Shown: positions 33,936 to 46,362 of the stretch, piece after piece
Layout: the number at the start of each line of letters is the position of its first letter
Position numbering within the stretch: position 1 is the first letter of the stretch
NCBI RefSeq assembly: GCF_004217215.1
Contig: NZ_SHKP01000009.1
Location: 1-64,000, forward strand
Direction: 5' to 3'
From: Rivibacter subsaxonicus
Lineage (GTDB): Bacteria > Pseudomonadota > Gammaproteobacteria > Burkholderiales > Burkholderiaceae_C
Length of the DNA stretch: 64,000 nt
Notes under the pieces: generated by a model
The model's input: only the letters and a program-made list of their open reading frames with translations
What the model was told of the DNA's origin: nothing
The model's database searches: none
Program-made: the position numbers and the translations under genes

Positions 33936-34009
33936 CTGTTCTCTCTTCGCCCGGGCACCGGTCCCGATGATTCGCCTGAACTGCCTGTCCGAAGGCAGTG
34001 CCGAAGTAT

Positions 34010-35041
34010 ATGAGCCGCCCACGACCTGTTCCGCACCCCGACCCGCACGCTGACGCCGACGCCGAGCCGAGTCCGGCCCTCGACGCCGAGGAAGTCACGG
34101 CCGATCCCGGCGAGGACGAGGCCTGCGAGTCGCGCTCCGGCGTGGTCGGCAGCGATGCCAAGCTCGGCGAGCGCCTCGACAAGTGGCTGACCCGGCTGGC
34201 GCCGGAGTTCTCGCGCAACTACCTGCAGCAGCTCATCGAGGCGGGCGAGGTGCAGGTCAACGCGAGCGTGCAGCGCAGTGCCTCGCGCAAGGTCGCACCG
34301 GGCCAGCGCATCGAGCTGCGCCTGGTACCGACGCCGCAGAGCCGGGCCTTCGTCGCCGAGCCGATGGCGCTCGCCATCGTGTTCGAGGACGCGCATCTGC
34401 TGGTGGTCGACAAGGCGGCCGGGCTGGTGGTGCACCCGGCCGCCGGCCACTGGTCGGGCACGCTGCTCAACGGGCTGCTCGCGCACCATGCCGGCGCCGC
34501 CAGCCTGCCGCGCGCCGGCATCGTGCACCGGCTCGACAAGGACACCAGCGGCCTGATGGTGGTCGGCAAGACGCTGGAGGCGGTGACCGCGCTGACGCGT
34601 GCGATCGCCGCGCGCGAGGTCGGGCGCGAGTACCTGGCGATCGCGCACGGCGTGCCGCGCGAGCAGAGCTTCAGCATCGAGGCACCGATCGGGCGCGATC
34701 CGGTCTCGCGCGTGCGCATGGCGGTGGTGGTCGGCGGCAAGCCGGCGCGCACCGACGTCGAGTGCCTGGCGGCGGCCGGTGCCTTCAGCCTGCTGCGCTG
34801 CCGGCTGCACACCGGGCGCACGCACCAGATCCGGGTCCACCTGGCCTCGCGCGGCCATGCGCTGGTGGCCGATCCGGTCTATGGCGGCGCGTCGGCCCTC
34901 GGCCTGCAGCGGCAGGCTCTTCACGCGCGCCGGCTGGCCTTCGTGCATCCGATCGGCGGCCAGGCGATGCGCTTCGAGGCCGCGCCGCCGCCGGACCTGG
35001 CCGCGGCCTGCACGGCGCTCGCGCCGGGTGTCAATTGCTGA
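34010..35041 (+). CDS. rluD: 23S rRNA pseudouridine synthase RluD
   Basis: A 343-residue RluA-family enzyme making pseudouridines 1911/1915/1917 in helix 69 of 23S rRNA. An acidic N-terminal stretch is followed by an S4 domain (ERLDKWLTRLAPEFSRNYLQQLIEAG) and the catalytic domain with the active Asp in GIVHRLDKDTSGLMVVGKT and a C-terminal GRTHQIRVHLAS. Start uncertain: ATG at 34010, or GTG at 33998 with a close GAAGG. Divergent from bamD. Confidence 0.93.
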   Translation: MSRPRPVPHPDPHADADAEPSPALDAEEVTADPGEDEACESRSGVVGSDAKLGERLDKWLTRLAPEFSRNYLQQLIEAGEVQVNASVQRSASRKVAPGQRIELRLVPTPQSRAFVAEPMALAIVFEDAHLLVVDKAAGLVVHPAAGHWSGTLLNGLLAHHAGAASLPRAGIVHRLDKDTSGLMVVGKTLEAVTALTRAIAAREVGREYLAIAHGVPREQSFSIEAPIGRDPVSRVRMAVVVGGKPARTDVECLAAAGAFSLLRCRLHTGRTHQIRVHLASRGHALVADPVYGGASALGLQRQALHARRLAFVHPIGGQAMRFEAAPPPDLAAACTALAPGVNC

Positions 35042-35072
35042 GCGCGGCGCGGCCCTGCCGTCGCGTGCCGGC

Positions 35073-35078
35073 TACAAT
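35073..35078 (+). promoter_or_regulatory. -10 box ahead of scpB
   Basis: TACAAT in GGCTACAATGCG lies 204 bases before the scpB ATG, implying a leader of about 195 bases. I see no open frame or recognised RNA motif in that leader (35085-35281). Confidence 0.45.
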
Positions 35079-35281
35079 GCGCAACAGCCGGGATAGCAAA
35101 CCGGCTCGCACTGCATGACGATTGCAAGGCTGACGCGCCGGGAACGAGGCGGCGTCGGCGGGGTGGGCGAGGCGATTGGCCCGTCCGGGTTGCCGAGTAC
35201 GGCGACTCCGCAGACCCCTTCGAGATCCCGTTCCTGATTGGACCCGCCCGCCGCGTGATGCGCGGGCCAGACCCGGACTCA

Positions 35282-36013
35282 ATGAATACACAGGATGCAA
35301 AGCGCGTCCTCGAGACCGCGCTCATTTGCGCGCAGCAGCCCCTGCCGCTGCGCGAGATGCGCACCTTGTTCGCCGACCAGCTGGCACCGGACACCATCCG
35401 CGGCCTGCTCGACGAACTCGTGCGCGACTGGGAAGACCGTGGTGTCGAGTTGGTGGCGCTGGCCGGAGGCTGGCGCTTCCAGAGCCGACCCGAGTTGCGC
35501 GAGTTCCTCGACCGGCTCAACCCCGAGAAGCCGCCGAAGTACAGCCGCGCCACGCTCGAGACGCTGGCGATCATGGCCTACCGCCAGCCGGTGACGCGCG
35601 GCGACATCGAGGACATCCGCGGCGTCACCGTCAGCAGCCAGATCATCAAGCAGCTCGAGGACCGCGGCTGGGTCGAGGTGATCGGCCATCGCGAGGCGCC
35701 GGGTCGACCGGCGCTGTTCGCCACCACCCGCCAGTTTCTCGACGACCTTGGCCTGGCCTCGCTAGACCAGTTGCCGGCGCTCGAAGGCGATGCCGCCGGC
35801 GGCATGGCGGCGTTTGCCGAAGCGCTGCCGGCCCAGGCCTCGCTGCTCGAAGCCGATGCCGCAGGCGCGGCGCAGGACGGCGTCGCGGCCGAACTGCCGG
35901 CGGACGACCAGCCCGATACCGATCTCACGGCCGAAACCGACGTCAGCGTCGTGCCGGCACCTCTTCCCGAACCGGAGCCCAGCCTCGCGCTGGATGCGCC
36001 CCCGCAAGCATGA
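35282..36013 (+). CDS. scpB: Segregation and condensation protein ScpB
   Basis: A 243-residue kleisin-associated winged-helix protein of the SMC-ScpA-ScpB condensin. Residues about 1-165 hold two winged-helix domains ([43 protein letters not shown]-like wing). The last 70 residues are an acidic, Ala/Asp/Pro-rich tail not needed for the fold. scpA is not adjacent in this window. ATG at 35282; its stop overlaps the rluB start (ATGA). Confidence 0.92.
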   Translation: MNTQDAKRVLETALICAQQPLPLREMRTLFADQLAPDTIRGLLDELVRDWEDRGVELVALAGGWRFQSRPELREFLDRLNPEKPPKYSRATLETLAIMAYRQPVTRGDIEDIRGVTVSSQIIKQLEDRGWVEVIGHREAPGRPALFATTRQFLDDLGLASLDQLPALEGDAAGGMAAFAEALPAQASLLEADAAGAAQDGVAAELPADDQPDTDLTAETDVSVVPAPLPEPEPSLALDAPPQA

Positions 36014-38121
36014 ACAGCACCAACGACCCGTCCGACATCGCGGCCATGCCGCCGGCAGCCGACGCCGCCCCCGAAGCCTCCGCCGAGGCCGTGACGGTCG
36101 ACAAGCCCGTCAAGCGTCGCAGCCGCAAGGTGGTGGCGGCCGAGGCGGCCACCGACGACGCGGCGCCGACCGAGGCGCAACCCGCTGCCGCGCAGGCCGA
36201 TGCCGATGAGCAGGCCCCCAAGCGGGCTCCGCGTCGGCGCAAGGCGCCGGTGGCGGCTGAATCGGCGAGCGTCGAGGCCGTCGAGGTCGATCCCGGGGCG
36301 CCCGCTGCTGCGCAGGAGGCTTGGGTCGCCACCACCGGCGAAGCCAACGCGTCCGAGTCGTCGGCAGATGGTGCCGGCGCGGAGGCCGGTGGCGAGCGAC
36401 GCGGGCGCAATCGTCGCCGCGGCCGTGATCGCGATCGCGAGCCGCGCGCCGCTGCCGAGGGCGGCGGTGAAGTGGTACGCCCTGCGCCCGTCGAACTGGC
36501 CGCCGAGCGTTTCGCCGAGGTGCTGTCGGCCGACTGGGACAGCGAGCCGGTGGCCGAGGAGGCCGCGCCCGACGTGCTCAGCGGCAAGCGCGTGCTGCGG
36601 CCCGAGCCGGAGGCGCCCAAGCTGCACAAGGTGCTGGCGCAGTCGGGCATCGGCTCGCGGCGCGACATGGAGCAGATGATCGTCGACGGCCATGTCACGG
36701 TGAACGACGAGGTCGCGCACCTGGGGATGCGCATCACCTTCGGCGACCAGGTCCGGATCATGGGCAAGCCGGTGCGGGTGCGCATCGCGCCGCCGCCGGC
36801 ACGCGTGCTGGCCTATCACAAGCCGACCGGCGAGGTCGTGAGCCTTAGCGATCCGGAAGGGCGCCCGACCGTGTTCCGCGCACTGCCCAAGCTCAACAGC
36901 GGCAAGTGGCAGTCGGTCGGCCGGCTCGACATCAACACCGAGGGCCTGTTGCTGTTCACCACCTCGGGTGAGCTGGCCAACCAGCTGATGCACCCGCGCT
37001 TCGGCGTCGAGCGCGAGTACGCGGTGCGCGTGCTCGGCACTCTCGAGCGCGAGCAGCGCGACAAGCTGCTGAGCGGCGTCGAGATCGACGGCCAGCCGGC
37101 GGCATTCAAGAGCATCGAGGACGGTGGCGGCGAGGGCGTCAACCACTGGTACCGGGTCGTGATCACCGAGGGCCGCAACCGCGAGGTGCGCAAGCTCTTC
37201 GACTCGGTCGGCATGGCGGTCAGCCGGCTGATCCGCATCCGCTACGGCAGCATGGTGCTGCCGCGGGGCCTCAAGCGCGGCCTGTGCGTCGAACTCGGCG
37301 AAGAGGACGTGCGTTCGCTGCGCCGGCTGGCGCAACCTGGCGGCGGCGGCCGGCCCCAGCCCGCCGGGGCTGCCGAGGACGGCGGCGCGGCGCAGGAGGA
37401 GCGCGGTCGCGGCCGGCGCGGTCGAGGTCGCGAGCGCGGTCCCGAGCGGCCGGTGGGCGAGGGTGCCGATCGGGGCGCCGATCGTGGTGAGCGCCCGCCG
37501 CGTCCGCCGCGGCCCGAGCGCCCGCAGCAGCGCGCACAGGAGCCGCGTTCGCAGGAGCCAGGCGCGCCGCGCCCGGAGCGTAGCGATGAAGGTTTCGACG
37601 AAGACTTCCGGCGCATTCCGAATCCGCTCGAACAGACCTTCGACCGCCGCTTTGCCAGCAGCGGCAAGCGCGGACCGTCACAGGGCTTCGGTCACAACGC
37701 CGCACATCGCAACGAAGACAACGTCGGGCCGGGCGGATCGATTCCGAACCCGCTCGAGCAGACCTTCGACCGTCGCTTTGCCAAGGGTTCGCAGCGAATC
37801 TCCTCCGGCTTCGGGCGTCCGCAAGAAGAGGGCAGCGACCAGGGCCAGGGCCCGCGCGGCGGTCCCAAGCAGCCCGACCCGATGAAGACCTCGGTCGGCT
37901 ACATCGGTGCAGATGCCTACTTCAACAAGGTCGGTGGCAAGGGCCGCGGTGGCAACCGTGGTGGCCAGGGTGGCGGTGGCGGCGGTGGCGGCGGCGGTGG
38001 TGGACAGCGCGGCGGCGGTCAGCGCGGCTCGGGCCCGCGCGGTGCCGGCGGCGGTGGAAACCCCGGAGGCGGCGGCGGGGGTGGTCGCGGTGGTCGCGGT
38101 GGCGGCCAGCGCGGGCGCTGA
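36010..38121 (+). CDS. rluB: 23S rRNA pseudouridine synthase RluB with long disordered tails
   Basis: A 703-residue protein, more than twice the usual RluB length. Residues about 1-200 are Ala/Glu/Asp and then Arg-rich and look disordered. An S4 domain ([29 protein letters not shown]) and the RsuA/RluB catalytic domain follow, with the active Asp in [18 protein letters not shown]. The C-terminal third is low complexity: RGRGRERG and RPPRPERP stretches, two copies of [14 protein letters not shown] 45 residues apart, and a final Gly-rich tail with RGG repeats. Such tails usually bind RNA. It modifies U2605 in 23S rRNA. Coupled to scpB by ATGA. Confidence 0.9.
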   Translation: MNSTNDPSDIAAMPPAADAAPEASAEAVTVDKPVKRRSRKVVAAEAATDDAAPTEAQPAAAQADADEQAPKRAPRRRKAPVAAESASVEAVEVDPGAPAAAQEAWVATTGEANASESSADGAGAEAGGERRGRNRRRGRDRDREPRAAAEGGGEVVRPAPVELAAERFAEVLSADWDSEPVAEEAAPDVLSGKRVLRPEPEAPKLHKVLAQSGIGSRRDMEQMIVDGHVTVNDEVAHLGMRITFGDQVRIMGKPVRVRIAPPPARVLAYHKPTGEVVSLSDPEGRPTVFRALPKLNSGKWQSVGRLDINTEGLLLFTTSGELANQLMHPRFGVEREYAVRVLGTLEREQRDKLLSGVEIDGQPAAFKSIEDGGGEGVNHWYRVVITEGRNREVRKLFDSVGMAVSRLIRIRYGSMVLPRGLKRGLCVELGEEDVRSLRRLAQPGGGGRPQPAGAAEDGGAAQEERGRGRRGRGRERGPERPVGEGADRGADRGERPPRPPRPERPQQRAQEPRSQEPGAPRPERSDEGFDEDFRRIPNPLEQTFDRRFASSGKRGPSQGFGHNAAHRNEDNVGPGGSIPNPLEQTFDRRFAKGSQRISSGFGRPQEEGSDQGQGPRGGPKQPDPMKTSVGYIGADAYFNKVGGKGRGGNRGGQGGGGGGGGGGGGQRGGGQRGSGPRGAGGGGNPGGGGGGGRGGRGGGQRGR

Positions 38122-38156
38122 GACAGCCATTGTCGGATGGTGGCGTCATCCTTGAT

Positions 38157-38165
38157 TGGTACAAT
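38157..38165 (+). promoter_or_regulatory. Extended -10 promoter of ndk
   Basis: TGGTACAAT is an extended -10 (TGn plus TACAAT, 38160-38165). The ndk ATG lies 38 bases downstream with GGAG in between. Confidence 0.6.
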
Positions 38166-38203
38166 CACAGGCTTTGCCAAAACCCTGATTCCCGGAGAAG
38201 AAC

Positions 38204-38629
38204 ATGGCCGTTGAACGCACCCTGTCGATCATCAAGCCCGATGCCGTCGCGAAGAACGTGATCGGACAGATTTACGCCCGCTTCGAAGGCGCCGGCCTGA
38301 AGGTCGTGGCGGCCAAGATGGCTCACCTGTCGCGCGGCGAGGCCGAGGCCTTCTACGCGGTGCACAAGGCACGCCCCTTCTTCAACGATCTCGTCAGCTT
38401 CATGATCTCGGGCCCGGTGATGATCCAGGCGCTCGAGGGCGAGAACGCGATCGCGAAGAACCGCGAGCTGATGGGCGCGACCGACCCGAAGAAGGCCGAG
38501 AAGGGCACGATCCGCGCCGACTTCGCCGACAGCATCGATGCCAACGCGGTGCACGGCTCGGACGCGCCGGAGACCGCTGCCGTCGAGGTGGCATTCTTCT
38601 TCCCCGGCATGAACGTCTACAGCCGCTGA
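38204..38629 (+). CDS. ndk: Nucleoside diphosphate kinase
   Basis: A 141-residue enzyme that transfers the gamma-phosphate of ATP to NDPs through a phospho-histidine. The active-site His is in [20 protein letters not shown], and the start [20 protein letters not shown] is typical. Full length. First gene of the long co-directional cluster that ends at purA; its own promoter is the extended -10 upstream. Confidence 0.97.
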   Translation: MAVERTLSIIKPDAVAKNVIGQIYARFEGAGLKVVAAKMAHLSRGEAEAFYAVHKARPFFNDLVSFMISGPVMIQALEGENAIAKNRELMGATDPKKAEKGTIRADFADSIDANAVHGSDAPETAAVEVAFFFPGMNVYSR

Positions 38630-38676
38630 TCCAGCCTGAGACAGGGGGCCGGCATGTCCGGCCTCCCACCCAAGAC

Positions 38677-39902
<1,226 letters not shown>

Positions 39903-39906
<4 letters not shown>

Positions 39907-40736
39907 GTTGTTGGGATACGGCCGTTGGGGCCTCGGGACAGGTACGGCGGGTGCTCGCCGGCATGGCGGCGGCGTTGCTGATGGGGGCGATCTACGTCGC
40001 ACCGGCGCCCGTCGCGGCGCAGGACGGGCGCGAGCGCACCACCGCGTCGGACGAGAGCGATGTGCAGCGGCGCGCCCGCATCCGCATGGAGCTGGCGGCC
40101 AACTACTACGCCCAGGGTCAGATGACGACCGCGCTCGACGAGGTCAAGCAGGCTCTGCAGGCCGTGCCTGACCTGGCCGAGGGCTACAACCTGCGCGGCC
40201 TGATCTACGCAGTGCTCGGCGACGACAAGCTGGCCGACGAGAGCTTCCGGCGCGCCTTGCAGCTCAAGCCGCAGGACGGCGACACGCTGCACAACTACGG
40301 CTTCTTCAACTGCGAGCGGCGCCGCTACGCCGAGGCAGACGATCTGTTCAATCGCGCGCTGGCGGTACCGGGCTATCGCAGCGCCAGCCGCAGCCTGCTG
40401 CTCCAGGGCGTGTGCCAGGCGCGCAGCGGCAACCTCGAGCAGGCGGAGAAGACGCTGGTCAAGGCCTACGAGATGGACGCCGGCAATCCGGCGATCGCGA
40501 TGAACCTGGCCGAGGTCCTGTACCGCCGGGGCGACTACGAGCGTGCGCGCTTCTACGTGCGGCGCGTCAACAACCAGGCCGAGCTGAAGAACGTCGAGTC
40601 GCTTTGGCTGGCGGCCCGCGTCGAGCGCAAGTTGGGCAACGATTCCGGCGCAAGGGAGCTTGGCACCCAGCTGCGCGAACGCTATCCGACCTCGCGCGAG
40701 GCTGCGGCATTCGAGCGAGGCGCCTTCGATGACTGA
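39903..40736 (+). CDS. pilF: Type IV pilus biogenesis TPR protein PilF/PilW
   Basis: A 277-residue TPR protein, the pilotin that places the PilQ secretin in the outer membrane. An N-terminal hydrophobic signal (about 18-38) ends near APVAAQ with no lipobox Cys in the usual place, which is unusual because the PilF of Pseudomonas is a lipoprotein. Six TPRs follow, e.g. [22 protein letters not shown] and [21 protein letters not shown]. Its place between rlmN and rodZ is standard. Confidence 0.88.
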
Positions 40737-41655
40737 GATGTCTTCCTCGTCAGATCTGCGTGACGGCGCTGCGCCGCGCGCCGAGTCCGGCGCGGCGGTC
40801 AGCCCGGTGGCAACCGCCGGCGAGTTGCTGCGCGCCGCGCGCGAGAAACAAGGCCTGCATCTGGCCGCGCTGGCCGCCTCGCTGAAGGTCACGCCGCGCA
40901 AGCTCGAACTGCTCGAGGCCAACCGTTTCGACGAACTGCCCGACGCCACCTTCACCCGGGCCCTGGCGCTGAGTGTGTGCCGGGTGCTCAAGATCGACGC
41001 GACGCCGGTGCTGGTTCGGCTGCCGCAGACCGTCGAGCATGGACTCGAGCATGTTGCGCAAGGGCTGAATCAGCCTTTTCGTGACCGCTCTGCTCATCAA
41101 GAGGGTGCCGACTGGGGGCGCATTCTGAGCCTGCCGGTGATCGCGGCGGTGTTGCTGCTGATCGGTGCCGCAGTCGTCTACCTGATGCCGGAGCGGCCAA
41201 TGGCGCTGGCCTCGCTGAGTTCCATCTGGTCTTCGGCATCGGTTGGCGAGGCGGCCTCGGCGGTAGTCGTGGCTCCGGGGCCGGCGCCGGCCGCGATGGT
41301 CACCGAGACCGTGGTGCCGACGCTCGACGTGGCGGCCTCGGCGGTGGCTCCAGCAGCCAGCGCGGTGACCGAGACCGTGTTCTCGGCGCCGCCGGTCAGC
41401 ACCAGCGAAGCGGCGACCACCGCGCTGGTGGAACTGCGGGCATCAGGCGCGTCGTGGGTCGAGATCCGCGATCGCGGCGGCCGTGCGCTGTTGTCGCGCA
41501 CGCTCAACGCCGGCGAGACCATCGGCGTCGACGGCGCGCTGCCGTTGAAGCTGGTGATCGGCAATGCCGACGTCATGCAGCTGAGCTTTCGCGGCCAGCC
41601 GGTGCCGCTGGGCGCCGCCACCAAGGACAACGTGGCGCGACTGGAGTTGAAATGA
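40729..41655 (+). CDS. rodZ: RodZ-like helix-turn-helix membrane protein
   Basis: A 308-residue bitopic protein of the RodZ family that links MreB to the elongasome. Residues about 30-95 form a Cro-like HTH ([25 protein letters not shown]). A transmembrane helix covers about 132-150, then an Ala/Val/Thr-rich periplasmic linker and a C-terminal DUF4115 domain ([18 protein letters not shown]). The start overlaps pilF by eight bases and the stop overlaps ispG. Confidence 0.88.
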   Translation: MTEMSSSSDLRDGAAPRAESGAAVSPVATAGELLRAAREKQGLHLAALAASLKVTPRKLELLEANRFDELPDATFTRALALSVCRVLKIDATPVLVRLPQTVEHGLEHVAQGLNQPFRDRSAHQEGADWGRILSLPVIAAVLLLIGAAVVYLMPERPMALASLSSIWSSASVGEAASAVVVAPGPAPAAMVTETVVPTLDVAASAVAPAASAVTETVFSAPPVSTSEAATTALVELRASGASWVEIRDRGGRALLSRTLNAGETIGVDGALPLKLVIGNADVMQLSFRGQPVPLGAATKDNVARLELK

Positions 41656-43097
41656 AGCCCCCAAGCTCACTGCGTTCGCTGCCACTCGCAGAGCTCGTGG
41701 CGCTCGAGCCGTCCGAACCCGCGCAGGCGGGTTCGGAGCCGCGGCTCGTCGCCCCGCCCGAGGGGACGCCCGGCGGTTTCGGGCGGCCGGGCACCGCCGG
41801 TGTGAGCATCGATCCGGCAGTGCTGCAGGCCCTGGCCAACGAGCCGATCGGAGGCAGCCGGCCGGCTGCCCGCCGCAGCCGCCAGGCACGCGTGGCCTGG
41901 GGCTCGAATGTCGTGACGGTCGGTGGCGATGCGCCGGTGCGCGTGCAGTCGATGACCAACACCGACACGGTCGACGTGATCGAGACCGCGATCCAGTGCA
42001 AGGAGCTGGCGCAGGCCGGCTCCGAGATGGTGCGCATCACGGTCAACACGCCCGAGGCAGCGGCGGCCGTGCCGGCGATCCGCGAGCAACTCGACCGGAT
42101 GGGCGTCGACGTGCCGCTGATCGGCGACTTCCACTACAACGGCCATCGCCTGCTGAGCGAGTTTCCGGCCTGCGCGGCCGCACTCAGCAAGTACCGCATC
42201 AACCCCGGCAACGTCGGCAAGGGCGACAAGCGCGATCGCCAGTTCGCGATGATGATCGAAGCCGCGCTGCGGCACGACAAGCCGGTGCGCATCGGCGTCA
42301 ACTGGGGCAGCCTCGACCAGGAACTGCTGGCCGCGCTGATGGACGCCAACGCGCAGCGTCGCGAGCCCTGGGACGCCAAGCAGGTGATGTACCAGGCGCT
42401 GGTGCAGTCGGCGCTCGATTCGGCCTCGTATGCGGTCGAGCTCGGCATGGATCCGGCGCAGGTGATCCTGTCCTGCAAGGTCAGCGGCGTGCAGGACCTG
42501 GTGAGCGTCTACCGTGGTTTGTCCGCGCGTTGCGATCACCCGCTGCACCTGGGCCTGACCGAGGCCGGCATGGGCACCAAGGGCACGGTGGCGTCCGCCA
42601 CCGCGCTGGCGCTGCTGCTGCAGGAGGGCATCGGCGACACGATCCGCGTGAGCCTGACGCCGCAGCCGGGCGAGGCGCGCACGCAGGAGGTGGTGGTCGC
42701 CACCGAGATCCTGCAGTCGCTCGGCCTGCGCGCCTTCAATCCCAGCGTGACAGCGTGTCCCGGCTGCGGCCGCACCACCAGCACCACCTTCCAGGAACTC
42801 TCCAAGCAGATCGACGACTTCCTGCGCTCGCAGATGCCGGTCTGGAAGCTCAGGTACCCGGGCGTCGAGAACCTGCGTGTCGCGGTGATGGGCTGCATCG
42901 TCAACGGTCCCGGCGAGAGCAAGCATGCCGACATCGGCATCAGCCTGCCCGGCACCGGCGAGGCGCCGGCGGCGCCGGTCTACATCGACGGCGAGAAGGC
43001 CGTGACGCTGCGCGGCGAAGGCATCGCGGCCGAGTTCCACAAGCTGGTCGAGGACTACATCGAGCGCCGCTTCGGCGCCTCGGTTCCCTCGCACTGA
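41652..43097 (+). CDS. ispG: 4-hydroxy-3-methylbut-2-enyl-diphosphate synthase IspG
   Basis: A 481-residue 4Fe-4S enzyme of the MEP isoprenoid pathway. The TIM-barrel half starts at [30 protein letters not shown]; the C-terminal cluster cysteines are in [13 protein letters not shown] and [12 protein letters not shown]. The first 75 residues (Pro/Ala/Glu-rich) precede the conserved core and are longer than usual. The ATG at 41652 is chosen for its ATGA overlap with rodZ; a GTG at 41803 gives a shorter protein. Confidence 0.94.
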   Translation: MKPPSSLRSLPLAELVALEPSEPAQAGSEPRLVAPPEGTPGGFGRPGTAGVSIDPAVLQALANEPIGGSRPAARRSRQARVAWGSNVVTVGGDAPVRVQSMTNTDTVDVIETAIQCKELAQAGSEMVRITVNTPEAAAAVPAIREQLDRMGVDVPLIGDFHYNGHRLLSEFPACAAALSKYRINPGNVGKGDKRDRQFAMMIEAALRHDKPVRIGVNWGSLDQELLAALMDANAQRREPWDAKQVMYQALVQSALDSASYAVELGMDPAQVILSCKVSGVQDLVSVYRGLSARCDHPLHLGLTEAGMGTKGTVASATALALLLQEGIGDTIRVSLTPQPGEARTQEVVVATEILQSLGLRAFNPSVTACPGCGRTTSTTFQELSKQIDDFLRSQMPVWKLRYPGVENLRVAVMGCIVNGPGESKHADIGISLPGTGEAPAAPVYIDGEKAVTLRGEGIAAEFHKLVEDYIERRFGASVPSH

Positions 43098-43139
43098 GCG
43101 GACGCGGGCCGCCAGCGGCCCCAACAACCCTGAATTTCC

Positions 43140-44456
43140 ATGGCTGAGAAGATCCAGGCCGTCAAAGGCATGAACGACCTGCTGCCGCCCGATTCGGCGG
43201 CGTGGGAGTGGTTCGACGAAGCGGTGCGGCGCGTGATGCGCCGCCACGGCTACCAGTTCATCCGCACGCCGATCGTCGAGCCGACGGCGCTGTTCGTGCG
43301 CGGGCTCGGCGAGGTCACCGACATCGTCGAGAAGGAGATGTACTCCTTCGAGGACAGCATGAACGGCGACCGCCTCACGCTGCGGCCCGAGGGCACCGCT
43401 GGCGTGGTGCGCGCGGTGACCGAGCACAACCTGCTCTACGAGGGCGGCAAGCGGCTCTGGTACGCCGGCCCGATGTTCCGCCACGAGCGGCCGCAGAAGG
43501 GCCGCTATCGCCAGTTCCACCAGGTCGGTGCCGAGGTGATGGGCCACGCCGGCCCCGACGTCGATGCCGAGCTGATCCTGCTGCTGCGCGCGCTCTGGCG
43601 CGAACTCGGTCTGGTGGTCGGCGAGGGCGATGGCGCTTACCTGCGGCTCGAGCTCAACAGCCTGGGCGAGGTGGCCGAGCGTCAGGCGCACCGCGCCGCG
43701 CTGGTGGCGCACTTCGAGGCGCACGCGTCGCTGCTCGACGAGGATGCACGCCGCCGCCTGCACAGCAATCCGCTGCGCATCCTCGATACCAAGAATCCGG
43801 CGATGCAGCCCGTGGTCGAGGCGGCGCCGAAGCTGATCGACTTCCTCGGCGAGGCCTCGCTCGCGCACTTCAACGCGGTGCGCGCGGTGCTCGACGCGGC
43901 CGGCCTGCCTTACCGCGTCAACCCGCGCCTGGTGCGCGGCATGGACTACTACAACCTCACCGTCTTCGAGTGGGTCACCGAGCGGCTCGGCGCCCAGGGC
44001 ACGGTCTGCGGCGGTGGCCGCTATGACGGCCTGGTCGAACAGCTCGGCGGCAAGCCGGCCCCGGGCGTGGGCTTCGGCATCGGTGTCGAACGCCTGATGC
44101 TGCTGCTGGCGGAGGCCGGGCTGCTGCCGGCGCCGCCGGCGCCCGACGCCTACGCCGTCGTGACCGAGGCTGGCGCGCTGCCGCAGGTGCTGGTCGCGCT
44201 CGACGCGCTGCGGGCGGCCGGCGTGTCGGTGCTGCTGCATCCGCTGGGCGCGGGCGGCCCGGCGAGCATGAAGTCGCAGTTCAAGAAGGCGGACGCCAGC
44301 GGCGCCCGCTTCGCGCTGATCTTCGGTGCCGACGAGATCGCCCGGGGCCAGGTGGCGCTCAAGCCGCTGCGCGCCGGCGCCGACGCCGCGGCGGCGCAGG
44401 CCCTGAAGCCGCTCGCAGGCATCGCCGACTGGGCCGGCGAACTGCTCCCCGCATAA
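43140..44456 (+). CDS. hisS: Histidine-tRNA ligase
   Basis: A 438-residue class II aminoacyl-tRNA synthetase. It starts [14 protein letters not shown]. Motif 2 is seen in [28 protein letters not shown], and the histidine-specific motif in [17 protein letters not shown]; motif 3 is in [17 protein letters not shown]-terminal anticodon-binding domain follows. Lies 42 bases after ispG. Confidence 0.97.
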   Translation: MAEKIQAVKGMNDLLPPDSAAWEWFDEAVRRVMRRHGYQFIRTPIVEPTALFVRGLGEVTDIVEKEMYSFEDSMNGDRLTLRPEGTAGVVRAVTEHNLLYEGGKRLWYAGPMFRHERPQKGRYRQFHQVGAEVMGHAGPDVDAELILLLRALWRELGLVVGEGDGAYLRLELNSLGEVAERQAHRAALVAHFEAHASLLDEDARRRLHSNPLRILDTKNPAMQPVVEAAPKLIDFLGEASLAHFNAVRAVLDAAGLPYRVNPRLVRGMDYYNLTVFEWVTERLGAQGTVCGGGRYDGLVEQLGGKPAPGVGFGIGVERLMLLLAEAGLLPAPPAPDAYAVVTEAGALPQVLVALDALRAAGVSVLLHPLGAGGPASMKSQFKKADASGARFALIFGADEIARGQVALKPLRAGADAAAAQALKPLAGIADWAGELLPA

Positions 44457-44509
44457 TTCCGGCTTGCCGCATTGGCAGCCGATATCGCAATCCCTGATCG
44501 AATCCCCGC

Positions 44510-45196
44510 ATGGCCACCCATCTCGACCTCGAAGAACAAGAACAGCTCGATTCGCTGAAAGCGTTCTGGAAGCAGTACGGCAACCTCATCACCTGGGTGC
44601 TGATCATTGTGCTCGGCGGCTTCGCGGCCTTCAACGGCTGGAACTGGTACCAGCGCGATCGTGCCTCCAAGGCCAGCGTGCTGTTCGACGAACTCGAGCG
44701 CGCCGCGCAGGCCGGCGATGCCGAGAGGTCGGGCCGGGTGTTTGCCGACATCAAGGCGCGCTACGCCGCGAGCGCCTTTGCCGAGCAGGCTGGCCTGCTG
44801 GCGGCCCGGGTCCAGGCCGAGCAGGGGCAACTCGATGCCTCCCGCGCCAGCCTCGACTGGGTGGTGGCCAATGCCGGCGAGGCCGAGTACCGCGCGATCG
44901 CGCAGATTCGCCTGGCCGGCCTGCTGCTCGACCAGAAGAAGTACGACGAGGCCCTGAAGGCGACCGAGGGGCTTGCCTCCGATCTGCCCAAGGCATTGCA
45001 GGCGCTGGCGGCTGACCGCCGCGGCGACATCCTGCTCGTGCTGGGCCGCGCCGACGAGGCCCGCGCCGCCTACCAGCAGGCCTGGGACGCGATGGATCCG
45101 ACGCTCGACTATCGCAACCTGATCGACGCCAAGCTGGGCGCGCTCGGCGCGCCGGCGGCCGCCGCATCGGCACCGGCCACGGGAGCCTCGCGTTGA
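44510..45196 (+). CDS. yfgM: YfgM family TPR membrane protein
   Basis: A 228-residue inner-membrane protein of the YfgM family (DUF2133), which works with SecYEG/PpiD in periplasmic chaperoning. A short cytoplasmic start (LEEQEQLDSLKAFWKQYGN), one transmembrane helix (about 24-42) and periplasmic TPR-like helices follow. Its place between hisS and bamB is conserved. The stop TGA overlaps the bamB TTG start. Confidence 0.9.
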   Translation: MATHLDLEEQEQLDSLKAFWKQYGNLITWVLIIVLGGFAAFNGWNWYQRDRASKASVLFDELERAAQAGDAERSGRVFADIKARYAASAFAEQAGLLAARVQAEQGQLDASRASLDWVVANAGEAEYRAIAQIRLAGLLLDQKKYDEALKATEGLASDLPKALQALAADRRGDILLVLGRADEARAAYQQAWDAMDPTLDYRNLIDAKLGALGAPAAAASAPATGASR

Positions 45197-46323
45197 GCGC
45201 GGCCCGCGCACGCGGCTTGGCGGCGGCGCTGTTCGCGTCGGTGCTGGCGCTGGCCGGCTGCGCCAGCAGCAACCGGCCGGACCCGACGCCGCTCAAGAGC
45301 TTCACCCCGCAGATCGCCGGCAAGGAAGTCTGGCGCGCCTCGATCGGCACGCTCAAGTTTCCGCTGCGGATCGAGGCCGGCGCCGACCGCTTCACCTTGT
45401 CGCAGAGCGATGGCACCGTGATCGCGCTGGCGCGTGACGGTGGCAAGGAACTGTGGCGCGCCGAGGCCGGCGGCTCACCGTCGGCCGGGGTCGGCTCCGA
45501 CGGTCGCTTCACGGCACTGGTCACGACCAGCAACGAACTGGTCGTGCTCGATGGCACCAAGGCTGCGTGGCGCACGCGCCTGAACTCGCGCGTCGTGACA
45601 CCGCCGCTGGTGGCGGGCGAGCGCGTGTTCGTGCTCTCGGTCGATCGCGCGGTGCAGGCCTTCGATGCGGCCGATGGCCGCCCGTTGTGGACCTTCAGGC
45701 GCCCCGGCGGCGACCCGCTGACGCTGCTGCAGCCGGGCGTGCTGATGGCCTGGGGCGATACGCTGGTGGCCGGGCAGGGCCCGCGCATGGTGGGCATCGA
45801 CCCGCTGCTCGGCTCGTTGCGCTGGGACACGGCGGTCGCCTCGCCGCGCGGCACCAACGAGGTCGAGCGCCTGGCCGATCTGGTGGCACCCGCGGTGAAG
45901 GTCGGCGACATGGTCTGCGCGCGCGCCTTCCAGAGCGCGGTCGGTTGCGTCGCGGCCGAGCGCGGCGTGTTGAACTGGACCAAGAACGTCGGTGGCACCG
46001 AAGGCATCGCTGCCGATGCCGACTATGTGTTCGGCGCCGACGCCAGCGATCGCATCACCGCCTGGCGGCGCGCCTCCGGCGAGGTGGCGTGGAACAACGA
46101 CCAGTTGCTCTACCGCGGCCTGTCGGCACCGCTGGCGGTGGGCCGCACGGTGATCTTCGGCGACAGCGAGGGCTACGTGCACTTCCTCGACCGCACCAAC
46201 GGCACCGTGCTGCTGCGCCTGCCGACCGACGGCAAGGCGATCGTCAGCGCGCCGGTGGCCAGCGGCACCACGATCCTGGTCGTGACCTCGGGCGGCGGTG
46301 TCTACGCCTTCCGCCCAGAGTAG
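45193..46323 (+). CDS. bamB: Outer-membrane assembly lipoprotein BamB
   Basis: A 376-residue eight-bladed beta-propeller lipoprotein of the BAM complex. The signal peptide ends at LAGC with the lipidated Cys at residue 23. PQQ-like blade motifs (e.g. DGTVIALARDGGKELWRAEAGG, VQAFDAADGRPLWTF) recur throughout. It uses a TTG start at 45193 that overlaps the yfgM TGA, so it probably depends on coupled translation. Confidence 0.94.
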   Translation: MSAARARGLAAALFASVLALAGCASSNRPDPTPLKSFTPQIAGKEVWRASIGTLKFPLRIEAGADRFTLSQSDGTVIALARDGGKELWRAEAGGSPSAGVGSDGRFTALVTTSNELVVLDGTKAAWRTRLNSRVVTPPLVAGERVFVLSVDRAVQAFDAADGRPLWTFRRPGGDPLTLLQPGVLMAWGDTLVAGQGPRMVGIDPLLGSLRWDTAVASPRGTNEVERLADLVAPAVKVGDMVCARAFQSAVGCVAAERGVLNWTKNVGGTEGIAADADYVFGADASDRITAWRRASGEVAWNNDQLLYRGLSAPLAVGRTVIFGDSEGYVHFLDRTNGTVLLRLPTDGKAIVSAPVASGTTILVVTSGGGVYAFRPE

Positions 46324-46362
46324 GCAGAACCTCTTGCCAGTCAGCAACCAGAACGGGCCCCG

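Noticed and set aside
37940-38110. Gly-rich repeat as a CRISPR or minisatellite
   Set aside because: The GGTGGC-like repeats are coding and in frame with the RluB tail; spacing is irregular.
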